Source: a virus. Taken from it: a stretch of DNA of 27,771 nucleotides. Below, piece after piece: positions 15,601-23,318 of this stretch (within the stretch, counting starts at the first letter, position 1; every line of letters begins with the position of its first letter). The notes under the pieces are model-generated. The model was given only the letters and a program-made list of their open reading frames with translations, had not been told where the DNA came from and did not search any database. The position numbers and the translations under genes are program-made. The stretch covers positions 1 through 27,771 of the IMG/VR virus record IMGVR_UViG_3300042879_001458; one strand, given 5' to 3'.

Positions 15601-16021
15601 TGGATTTTCTCTAGCGGGTGGTGTAATTGGTGGTCTTGCTGGTGGGCCAGTTGGTGCTTTGATTGGAAGTACAATTGGTGGTTTGGTTGGTGACCAGGTT
15701 TTTGGTAATGCTGATAACGCACAAGCTCGAATGGCTGATATGCAACAAGGAAATGCACAGATGCGCGATGCACTCGCTAGATTAAATGCACAGCAAGCAG
15801 TTTCACAAAATCCAGCATCAAATGTAGAATCAAAAATTGATACAACAAATAATTTATTACGAGAATTAATTTCAAAACCAACAAATGTTACGGTTGAATT
15901 AGATGGTGAAAAGGTTGGAAAGGCTACCATGAACTATGCATCTGAAGCAATGGATAGAGGCAGAACTATTGGTAATACGTATGGACAGAATCGAGATACT
16001 ACTGCAATTAGACCAAGATAA
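12602..16021 (+). CDS. Tail tape measure protein
   Basis: A 1139-residue protein expected to set tail length and leave the tube during infection. Residues 1-460 are rich in K, E, Q and A with long coiled-coil stretches, broken by a low-charge section near 130-200. A strongly hydrophobic segment follows (about 466-498, 'LGGILSMIAALGPMFALLAG' then 'LIGIILYFLLRW'), then a mostly helical middle. Past residue 850 come a Gly/Ala-rich membrane-like section (850-925) and another (about 975-1037). The C-terminus ends with 'NVTVELDGEKVGKATMNYA', a common tape measure ending. At roughly 1.5 angstroms per residue, a known rule, the tail would be about 170 nm. The ATG follows an in-frame TGA directly and has no clear ribosome site. 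The preceding chaperone-like pair supports the call. T4 gp29 is about half this size. Confidence 0.85.
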   Translation: MADEQKLRTETKQYQTQQKVIAENLRELKRLYLELTRAEASYAKTQSDESKKRVENTNKAISDVKAQLNSLKLSKEETQKLYNIQAKALKESSGLMDSFSNSVKKLNASLNLPDSKKQIIPKFAVDMVSEANEQLKNTAKTIPALFSITSSRALALNVGSEENKRQKNTLAIQLKLNDLAKNTAVAFSSAAKNEASIATNKFKELSISNLLSQVDYIRKKLDDDRNKLTKGARADMVVQLQMLIQEIDTLENINKLHRSAHEEITASLSEEKERLEIQDKQKKFEEDQEKIRRASDKDYASSFENLLKNKERLDREYQDYVDAERKVTAEKMQAEERARVARQKLDAEEIERVRSRAIKDGMSKKEALDKAYQEYLKNEEDALAAERDAIQKAATARELEDARIIALTRRNLARQAFDEQIAREKAAELERKSKEKIKTEQERTALRERERAIRKIESISSSFISKLPLGGILSMIAALGPMFALLAGLIGIILYFLLRWDKYITDIQKSMGVTRAEAEAGGAAMGKFAEKIQQASIYAPQVAKAVAELSDGLSGTNLLTPLTVGNAKMEEMAAAATVLTDKFQLSGDELGTLTDLSTSMGTSLSGTTIMVEKMAKGSFNVRSMFQSLAKLSPSILTSFRGSNSQLIAMAANAKRLGVEMGDIIESSMSLLDVEDAITKAFEAQVVTGKNIDIDRLMFLQLTGDYGQLLQEQEKILKNADYLNNRSPVFQSMIAGSIGLTQEQASQIALRSLLSDRLGLNEAKIREMQKRGEEVQNVFDAALKQGKITEVEFEELSKIAKEYDFLTIQERIVRGLDGLAVNISSYFPKLTDAIIYLTDKFEGLTKSFSGGFGMGETGKMVMGGIGGVVLAALALKLGGKGFKFARALMPGAALATGAAGAAGSAAGGSVLGTAGAGAAGAAGTGLFSRVFGSSIAQYNTMGRLTSAGYRAGGLGGGMAGMMRAARIGLKPALKSGLIGAGIDFGLGLASGQSLSRAAGGAGFSLAGGVIGGLAGGPVGALIGSTIGGLVGDQVFGNADNAQARMADMQQGNAQMRDALARLNAQQAVSQNPASNVESKIDTTNNLLRELISKPTNVTVELDGEKVGKATMNYASEAMDRGRTIGNTYGQNRDTTAIRPR

Positions 16022-16039
16022 TTTTTTTAGAGAAAGAAT

Positions 16040-19000
16040 ATGCCACTTATAGATTTTAAATCAAACTTGTCTAATTTTAGAAAGGTAATAAAGCCAAAGG
16101 CAGAAGCCGGGGCAACTACCCCCGCTGTTCCGTTTGGCGAGTATGTACCAATCAGCAATAATTTAAATGACTATGCCGATGATAGATATCAGTTCTCAAC
16201 TAAAAAGCTAGAGTCATTTGAACGAAAAAAGGTAAATGAAGGGTATGAACCAGATTCTATCTTAAAGAATAATTCTGTATTTGACAATATAAATGATGAA
16301 ACAAAAGATTTAAAAAATTCAAGAGTAGTAGATTATACACAAGAACCAAATAAACAATTTGGTAGTACACGTAATAATGAAGAAAGTCCTGTACGAATAA
16401 ATGATTTTTTAAATAAGCAAGATAAAGAACAACAGGCAAAAACTGTACAAACAGTAAGTCAAGATGATAAAATAGTTGATCTTACTTCAAAATATGAATT
16501 AAGAAATAAAATAAACGTTAGTGATCCTAAACGGTTGGAAACAATTTCTTCAAAATATGACATTGACGGTGCACCACCTAAGTTTATTAATGGTGGGTTA
16601 TATGAAACAGAAAAGTTATCTAAGTATGGGTTCCTTGCAGGAAATAAACCAGAGGTTGATGCATTTTCAAATACATTTAGCTCTGGGTTTAAAATTAAAA
16701 ATGGTGCAAACTTTACTGGGAATGCCTTTCAATATGCATGGTCTGGCGGGAAAGATTCTGCCCCTAATGTAGACTTTTTTTCAAATGAGTATGTATTTGG
16801 CGGATTTAAAAAGTTTCAAAAATTAAATCAAACTAATTTTAAATTAGATAAATTACCATCTCCGGGTGCAGTTGATTATTTCCCAAATACATACAGTAAA
16901 AACTTTACACATAAACAAAAAGAAACTGCGTTTACATCTACTGCATTAAACTATATACGTTTAACTGCTGTAGATGCGTTTGACAATAGATATAATAAAA
17001 ATTTTATAATAAATGCAAAACAATATCAAACTGGGTTTACTCCTCTTGCATTAAATTTTGGAATATCTAAATTATCAACAACAAATTATTTTGATTTAAA
17101 CAAAAACTTTACTATAAGTGGATTTACTAGAAATCAACAACTATTGCAAACTGACTTTAATAAAAGCGCATTGGATTGGGGATTGAAGGGAACTACACCA
17201 GCAACGGATTTCTTTGATATAGGAAAAACATTTACTAACGGTGGTTTTATTATTAAACAACAACCATTAGTAACTGACTTTACAGCAGCTGCGTTAGATT
17301 GGGGATTAAATGGTAAAAACCCATCAACTAATTTCTTTGATATATCAAAAACATTTACAGTAAGTGGATTTAGAATCAGACAACGTCTGTTACAAACAGA
17401 CTTTAATCCAATTGCATTGGATTGGGGGTTAAAAGGTAAATACCCAACAACAGACTTTTTTGATTTATCGAACACATTTACAAATACTGGATTTACATTT
17501 AAACAGCCGTTGTTACAAACAGACTTTAATGCAGCAGCACTTGACTGGGGATTAAAGGGACTGTACCCAACAACTGATTTCTTTGATATATCAAAAACAT
17601 TTACAAATACTGGATTTACTTTTAGACAACCTCTGTTACAAACAGATTTTAATGCGTCTGCGTTAGATTGGGGATTGAAGGGGCTGAACCCAACAACTGA
17701 TTTCTTTGATATAGGAAAAACATTTACAATATCAGGGTTCACGTTTAGACAACCGTTATTGCAAACAGATTTTAATGCGTCTGCTTTAGACTGGGGATTG
17801 AAAGGAACAAATCCTGCTACTGATTTCTTTGATATAGCAAAAACATTTACAAATACTGGATTTACTATAAATCAACAGTTATTGGTTACAGATTTCAACG
17901 CATCTGCATTAGACTGGGGACTAAAGGGCACAACACCAAATGTAAATTTCTTTGATACATTACGTCAATTTACTATAGCAGGGTTTATATCAAGACAACA
18001 ACCACTTGTCACAGATTTTAATGCAACCGCGTTAGATTGGGGATTGAAAGGAACAAATCCCGCTACCGATTTCTTTGATGTAACAAAACAATACACAACC
18101 TCTGGATTTGTAATACGTCAACCATTGCTAACAACTGATTTTACAGTAGCCGCATTAGACTGGGGTCTTCAAGGAACAAATCCTGTAACAGATTTCTTTG
18201 ATAGGAATAAGCAATACACAATTGCTGGATTTGTTGCTAGACAGCCATTGTTGACAACAGATTTCAACGCAGCTGCATTAGACTGGGGCTTACAGGGAAC
18301 AAATCCAGCAACAAACTTTTTTGATATAACTAGGCAATACACTGTTTCTGGATTTGTAATACGTCAACCATTGTTAACATCTGACTTTACAGCAGCTGCA
18401 TTAGACTGGGGACTACAGGGAACAAATCCAGTTACTGACTTTTTTGATATAAGAAAACAATACACAATCGGTGGATTTGTTGCTAGACAGCCATTGTTGA
18501 CAACAGATTTCAATGCAAACGCCTTAGACTGGGGATTGCAAGGAACAAACCCAGCAACAAACTTTTTTGATATAACTAGGCAATACACGGTTGCTGGATT
18601 TGTTATCCGCCAACCGCTTAGAACAACTGATTTTACAACATCTGCATTAGATTATAGTCTTTTCAATATACCACCAATTGAAGGTGGTCAACCATCTGCA
18701 ACTACTGTTACTATTAGCGGAAAGCAGTACGGTGAAGTTAATTTCTTTGATGCGTTAAATATACATACAACAAAGGGATTTCATGTATTAGCAAGACCGT
18801 TAGAACCAACAAGTTATAAAACAAATTCAACACAATTTTTTGTAGTACCTGCATCTGATTTTGAAATACCTAGAATTGGTTCTCCAAATTATACAATTAA
18901 TACGCAACTTGTAAAATCTCCAATTTTTTCAAACTTAGGATTTGTAAAACAGAATAATAACACATATACTGAATTAATCCGAAGCAGAAATTATGGATCA

Positions 19001-22000
19001 TTTTTGGGAGATGTATCTGATAAACAAGGAAACCCAACTTTATTGGATATACAATATGAAAAATATGATTTACGTGAGCAATCATATAACCCAGGAGCCG
19101 GAGGTGTTCCTGGATTAAATCAATTGTTGCTAGATCTTGCAGGCGGTCCAAATAATCCGGGTACTGCACAAGGATTGGCATTTTTGGATGCAAAAGATTT
19201 AAATATATTTGATGCAAGACAGCCGTATATATTACGCGGAATTCAAAAAAGTGGTCATGTAACAAATGAGAGATGGGGATTTGGAGCATCTATTGATGAG
19301 GGGTTAATACGGGGTGGATCTACTACTGCGATTAACAGATCATTCCAAGATTTGATTAGATTGACTAAATGGACACTTAGTCCTAAAGGTACATTATATT
19401 ATGCAAAACAGCTTGGTCTACAGCTATCAAACCCAAATTCGGAGGGATCTTACAAAGGACTTTTAAATGGAACAAGCACTAAAATATATAAACCAGGATC
19501 GCCTTTAATTGCAGCATCACTTGTAGCGTTCGGGTATCACCCAGAGCGTCATGGTGGTATGCGATATGAAACTGTTTTAAAGGATAAAAAACAATTATTC
19601 CAAGAAAATCCAGTTGCGTCTAATAGAAATGTAGAGATTGCAAATGAATTGTCTTTGTTTTCAACAGTAAAAGATGTACAAATACCGATTACAGCTAAAC
19701 CAGTTGGAAGTGTTATTAGTACATTAAGCGGATTAACTGGACCCAACTCTTTATATGGAATTGGTATAACATCGATGTATAGAAATAGTTTATCTATACC
19801 AGATGGTGCTTATGCAAAATTTAGCCCAGATTTAAACCCACTGTTCACTCCGGGTAGATATTCTTCATATCAACGGGATTTAATAAATCAATATGCAAGT
19901 AATACAAATGATATTAGAATAAATAGAAATGTAGAATTAGCAAGTGAACTGGGATTTTTAGATGGAATTCAGCCAAGACAGTCAAACGAGCTTTATTTAA
20001 ATCAACCAATTTTGCGTATATCTGGCAAACAAAACGAAACAACGAAAATAAATAGATATGAAGTATCGATACCAAACGATACATACGCAAAATTTAGCCC
20101 AGATATAAACCCGCTATTTACACCAAATAGATATTCTTCATATCAACAGGAACTAGAAAGCAGATATTATTTCAACGGACCTAATGATAAAACGTTTAAT
20201 AGAAATGTAGAATTATCTGTTGATTTAGGTTTTGCAAGAGATGAATATGATTTAACATATAATACAGACACAGGATATGGAACTCTGTTTTATGTTAATG
20301 AGCCAATAAATCGTTTATCTGGAACTCAACAAAATTCAACACGCATACACCGGCACGTAGTATCATTACCGGACGATGCTCAGCAAAAATACAGCACTAA
20401 ATTCCAATATGCATCGGTATTATCAAATATAAGAAACGGTAGTTATACTAAACACCGAGATATGTTGGCTAATGCTCGATCAACTATGACGTTTGGTGAT
20501 TTACCAGGTGGTTCTTTTTTAAGAACAATTTACCTTGCGTTTGATAATTCTCGTGATAAAGAGTCTAACGCTCCTGGCTATTTAAACTTTGGTGATGCCG
20601 CAGCAGCAGATAGTAGACGAGCAACACCATCACTGCGAGTATTGGATAACCTGTGGAATGTAGTTCCTGGTATACGTTCTACGATGCTAGATATATCATC
20701 TCCACATACGGTATATAATCCGTTTGTTCCAACTCCAAATCTAACTACAGAGCTAGGAACTGTAAACGATAAAACAATAAACCGTCCATATTTATCTGAA
20801 CTTGAAAAATATGGAATAATATCCAAACGATTAAAAGGATATTATGCACCAGCAGAAATAACATTAGGAAAAAATGCAACAATTGAGCGCTCTAGCTTAA
20901 ACTTATATAAAGATTCATCTGTTATAGATGAAGCTGCTATTGCATCGGTTGGGCCATTAAGCGATAATGCATTCTCGGAATTCTTATCTAAAAATTATAA
21001 ATTATCTAATTTATATAAAAAGCTAACCAAATATGCAGCACAATATCCAACTAGAAATGATATAGCCAATCTTTCACTATCTCCAGACGAAGCATATGAT
21101 ACTGATGATAATTTAGATATAAACTTTTATGTTAAGAATTTATTAAATCCATTCAATAAACTACTAATTGATATTGAAGGCGCAGGTGATACTAATTCAG
21201 ACGGCTTTTTAAATATAAATAGACGTGCAAGTAATGTGGCAAGCACAAATGCTACAATATTCAAAAATACTGCTATAAAAGAATATGCAGTAATGAGTTA
21301 TAGTGATATATTAGGTGGGGCGTTAGATCCAAAGCGTAAAGATGTAAACGTTGTAACAACGCGTACTACTACATCAGGTGATACTCCACTTGGACCTGGT
21401 AGGCGTGTTAAAGTCCAAGAAAATGTAGCTAAACCATTAAATAATTCACGTTTTCATGATTTTAGATATAAAGTACAACCGCTAGTTGAAGGCGGTCAAA
21501 ACAATTATTACCCAAGTGCTAAAACAGGACGTTTAAACTTTATAGAAAATCCTGAGATAATAAAATTTAGATCGAATAACTTGGAAGATGCTGCTGGATT
21601 TGGACAACACGGTATGCCCGGAGTTGACCGCACTAACCCAGTATTATCGTTCTTGTGTGGGCGTGTTTCAAATGGATACAGAGATCTGCGTGGAGAACAA
21701 TATGGAGGAATTCATAAATTTAGAGGTGATCGTGTAAATCTAGTAGATTTTAGACACGATAAATCAACAACTGATATAAATCGTATTTATGAGCTAGGTG
21801 ATAATTCTCTTATCCCCGGTCAAAAAGATTTAATTGAATTTTATGTTACTGGAATGAATGCAAAAGATAGAGTTATTGTATTTAGAGCTACACTTGGCGA
21901 AGTTCAAGATAATTTTAGCCCATCATGGGAAACCGTTAAATATTTAAATAGAGCTGATCCAGTTTACTTATATCGCGGATTTGAACGAGAAGTTTCAGTA

Positions 22001-22960
22001 AACTTCACAGTTGGTATAACATCACGTGATGAATTGAGAACACGTTGGCGTTCGCTAAATGCACTTGCTGGATTTACTGCCCCTGAATATATTAATAGTA
22101 ATGACCCAACGTTTGATGGTAGAATGAAAGCGCCTTTAATGAAAATAACACTTGGGCACTTATTTAGATCTACACCGTGTATTATAACTGGATTAACTTA
22201 TTCTTTTGATAATTCGCAAGTTGTATGGGAAACTGCTAAATTAACACGATGGGTAAATGGCAAGGAAATAGTTGAAACAATAACAACGGATGATCTGGAT
22301 GATCCGGCATGTTGTGTGGCATTGCAATTACCAAAAATGATAAATGTATCAATGACATTAAAAATTATAGGCAACTATAGACCACAGTCAAACGGTGGTA
22401 GTACCGGTTATCCTGACATGGGTATATTTTATAATCTGTATGCAAGTGATGATAGCAGAAGTGATGGATTACTTCCACGTAAAGGTGGTATTTATGTAAA
22501 CTACATGAACCGAGAATGTACGGTTATTGTTGATAAAAAAGAAATACAAGACCAACCGCCGAAAACTACACCAACTCCACCGTTAGTTCCATCGGATCAA
22601 CCAGCTAAAGAAAAATTAAAGATCCAAGAAACACCCGCTAAAGATCCACCGAAAACGCCAGTAGCTGTTACGGGGTCAATTCCTGCACCACCGCCTGTTA
22701 CTGGATCGGCAACCCCGCCAGTAGAAAAGTTGAAAATCAGTGAACTTGGCGAAAAAGATAAAAAGCAAAAAACACTTACAAAGACAAAGTCCGGGGCAAC
22801 AAATACTGCACAACCAACTCGTGGAAAAACTGGTTCGGTTGGCAATACAAATGCAAAAGATGTTGATGCAACGTCTAATCCTTCAACAGCTCAAACTGGA
22901 GGACCAATTCAACAGACACGCGAAGCAACTATTGCTAGAATGAGACAACTTAGACCTTAA
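16040..22960 (+). CDS. Giant repeat-containing baseplate/tail-cap-like structural protein
   Basis: A 2306-residue virion protein of unusual build. Residues 1-210 are charged and likely flexible, opening 'MPLIDFKSNLSNFRKVIKPK' as many phage baseplate proteins do. Degenerate repeats begin near residue 215; twelve exact-length 41-residue repeats and part of a thirteenth run from about 362 to 877 (consensus TDFNAxALDWGLKGTNPATD-FFD-KxFTxxGF). Three longer repeats with NRNVELASELGF follow (about 1195-1480). Residues ~1925-2165 form a conserved-looking domain: 'FRATLGEVQDNFSPSWETVK', 'NRADPVYLYRGFEREVSVNF', 'LRTRWRSLNALAGFTAPEY'. I recognise this as the baseplate/tail-tube-cap type of phage protein often encoded beside LysM-like baseplate proteins, as here. 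The last 140 residues are Pro/Thr/Lys-rich and probably disordered. The gene starts 19 nt after the tape measure stop with a weak ribosome site. The function of the repeats is unknown to me. Confidence 0.7.
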   Translation: MPLIDFKSNLSNFRKVIKPKAEAGATTPAVPFGEYVPISNNLNDYADDRYQFSTKKLESFERKKVNEGYEPDSILKNNSVFDNINDETKDLKNSRVVDYTQEPNKQFGSTRNNEESPVRINDFLNKQDKEQQAKTVQTVSQDDKIVDLTSKYELRNKINVSDPKRLETISSKYDIDGAPPKFINGGLYETEKLSKYGFLAGNKPEVDAFSNTFSSGFKIKNGANFTGNAFQYAWSGGKDSAPNVDFFSNEYVFGGFKKFQKLNQTNFKLDKLPSPGAVDYFPNTYSKNFTHKQKETAFTSTALNYIRLTAVDAFDNRYNKNFIINAKQYQTGFTPLALNFGISKLSTTNYFDLNKNFTISGFTRNQQLLQTDFNKSALDWGLKGTTPATDFFDIGKTFTNGGFIIKQQPLVTDFTAAALDWGLNGKNPSTNFFDISKTFTVSGFRIRQRLLQTDFNPIALDWGLKGKYPTTDFFDLSNTFTNTGFTFKQPLLQTDFNAAALDWGLKGLYPTTDFFDISKTFTNTGFTFRQPLLQTDFNASALDWGLKGLNPTTDFFDIGKTFTISGFTFRQPLLQTDFNASALDWGLKGTNPATDFFDIAKTFTNTGFTINQQLLVTDFNASALDWGLKGTTPNVNFFDTLRQFTIAGFISRQQPLVTDFNATALDWGLKGTNPATDFFDVTKQYTTSGFVIRQPLLTTDFTVAALDWGLQGTNPVTDFFDRNKQYTIAGFVARQPLLTTDFNAAALDWGLQGTNPATNFFDITRQYTVSGFVIRQPLLTSDFTAAALDWGLQGTNPVTDFFDIRKQYTIGGFVARQPLLTTDFNANALDWGLQGTNPATNFFDITRQYTVAGFVIRQPLRTTDFTTSALDYSLFNIPPIEGGQPSATTVTISGKQYGEVNFFDALNIHTTKGFHVLARPLEPTSYKTNSTQFFVVPASDFEIPRIGSPNYTINTQLVKSPIFSNLGFVKQNNNTYTELIRSRNYGSFLGDVSDKQGNPTLLDIQYEKYDLREQSYNPGAGGVPGLNQLLLDLAGGPNNPGTAQGLAFLDAKDLNIFDARQPYILRGIQKSGHVTNERWGFGASIDEGLIRGGSTTAINRSFQDLIRLTKWTLSPKGTLYYAKQLGLQLSNPNSEGSYKGLLNGTSTKIYKPGSPLIAASLVAFGYHPERHGGMRYETVLKDKKQLFQENPVASNRNVEIANELSLFSTVKDVQIPITAKPVGSVISTLSGLTGPNSLYGIGITSMYRNSLSIPDGAYAKFSPDLNPLFTPGRYSSYQRDLINQYASNTNDIRINRNVELASELGFLDGIQPRQSNELYLNQPILRISGKQNETTKINRYEVSIPNDTYAKFSPDINPLFTPNRYSSYQQELESRYYFNGPNDKTFNRNVELSVDLGFARDEYDLTYNTDTGYGTLFYVNEPINRLSGTQQNSTRIHRHVVSLPDDAQQKYSTKFQYASVLSNIRNGSYTKHRDMLANARSTMTFGDLPGGSFLRTIYLAFDNSRDKESNAPGYLNFGDAAAADSRRATPSLRVLDNLWNVVPGIRSTMLDISSPHTVYNPFVPTPNLTTELGTVNDKTINRPYLSELEKYGIISKRLKGYYAPAEITLGKNATIERSSLNLYKDSSVIDEAAIASVGPLSDNAFSEFLSKNYKLSNLYKKLTKYAAQYPTRNDIANLSLSPDEAYDTDDNLDINFYVKNLLNPFNKLLIDIEGAGDTNSDGFLNINRRASNVASTNATIFKNTAIKEYAVMSYSDILGGALDPKRKDVNVVTTRTTTSGDTPLGPGRRVKVQENVAKPLNNSRFHDFRYKVQPLVEGGQNNYYPSAKTGRLNFIENPEIIKFRSNNLEDAAGFGQHGMPGVDRTNPVLSFLCGRVSNGYRDLRGEQYGGIHKFRGDRVNLVDFRHDKSTTDINRIYELGDNSLIPGQKDLIEFYVTGMNAKDRVIVFRATLGEVQDNFSPSWETVKYLNRADPVYLYRGFEREVSVNFTVGITSRDELRTRWRSLNALAGFTAPEYINSNDPTFDGRMKAPLMKITLGHLFRSTPCIITGLTYSFDNSQVVWETAKLTRWVNGKEIVETITTDDLDDPACCVALQLPKMINVSMTLKIIGNYRPQSNGGSTGYPDMGIFYNLYASDDSRSDGLLPRKGGIYVNYMNRECTVIVDKKEIQDQPPKTTPTPPLVPSDQPAKEKLKIQETPAKDPPKTPVAVTGSIPAPPPVTGSATPPVEKLKISELGEKDKKQKTLTKTKSGATNTAQPTRGKTGSVGNTNAKDVDATSNPSTAQTGGPIQQTREATIARMRQLRP
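17123..18670 (+). repeat. Twelve 123-bp tandem coding repeats plus a partial copy
   Basis: Twelve full units of exactly 123 bp (41 codons) run from 17123 to 18598, with a truncated thirteenth to about 18670. The register is fixed: units I timed start at 17123, 18107, 18230, 18353, 18476 and 18599. Each encodes F-x-x-(R/K)-Q-x-L-x-T-D-F-N-A-x-A-L-D-W-G-L then a Gly/Asn/Pro turn and FFD. Units 9-12 alternate as an A-B-A-B 246-bp pair, and units 10 and 12 are nearly identical, so this end arose by recent duplication. More degenerate units lie upstream to about 16680. There are no spacers, so it is not CRISPR. Confidence 0.95.
19622..20473 (+). repeat. Three diverged coding repeats of about 92-100 residues
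   Basis: Three copies begin at 19622, 19922 and 20198 with NRNVEIANEL, NRNVELASEL and NRNVELSVDL. Each continues with a 'LSG' turn, then 'xSIPDGAYAKFSPDLNPLFT' or a relative, and 'GRYSSYQRDL'. Spacings are 300 and 276 bp. The third copy has drifted most (SLPDDAQQKYSTKFQYASVL). This is a second repeat family in the same protein, unrelated to the 41-residue one. Confidence 0.85.
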
Positions 22961-22979
22961 CAACATGAGGAATTATTAA

Positions 22980-23318
22980 ATGGGAAATAGATACAGATCG
23001 GTAAAAACAAAAACTGCAATTGAAACAAGCGGAAGAAAATCCAAATCTAAAGAGATATTGAATACACAAATTATACCGCAAGTTTCAACAACATCTGGCG
23101 ATGTATTTATTTTATCAAGGTTTGGCGATAGATTAGATATTTATGCATATCAGTTCTACAATGATGCCAGTCTTTGGTGGTATATAGCACAGGCAAATAA
23201 TTTAGGAAAAGGAACGTGGTATATTAAACCAGGAACTGTAATTCGAGTACCAGAAAAGCCTGGTTCTGAATTTGAATTATCAAATGAGTTACAAACATAT
23301 AATGAAAAATATAGATGA
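22980..23318 (+). CDS. LysM-like baseplate protein (gpX/gp53-like)
   Basis: A 112-residue protein whose core 'FILSRFGDRLDIYAYQFYND' followed by 'SLWWYIAQANNLGKGTWYIK' and 'PGTVIRVPEKPG' is the LysM-like fold of phage baseplate proteins such as P2 gpX and the LysM region of T4 gp53. In contractile tails these proteins sit around or beneath the hub and lock the tube to the baseplate; they are structural rather than wall-degrading. The N-terminal 35 residues are basic (RYRSVKTKTAIETSGRKSKS). The start has a good ribosome site, ATGAGGAA at 22965-22972, eight bases from the ATG. Its TGA stop overlaps the next start as ATGA, implying translational coupling with the hub gene. Assignment to gpX or to gp53 cannot be settled from sequence alone. 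Confidence 0.8.
   Translation: MGNRYRSVKTKTAIETSGRKSKSKEILNTQIIPQVSTTSGDVFILSRFGDRLDIYAYQFYNDASLWWYIAQANNLGKGTWYIKPGTVIRVPEKPGSEFELSNELQTYNEKYR

Noticed and set aside
15406-15930. A 174-codon minus-strand frame, rich in Pro and Ala, opposite the tape measure gene
   Set aside because: The Pro/Ala content is the mirror of Gly-rich codons on the + strand; no ribosome site or neighbouring minus-strand gene supports it.
17134-17742. A 202-codon minus-strand frame with internal repeats
   Set aside because: It is the antisense of the 123-bp repeat array; its repeats are simply inherited from the + strand units.
17123-18670. CRISPR array
   Set aside because: Units are contiguous 123-bp coding repeats in one open frame with no spacers and no nearby cas genes.
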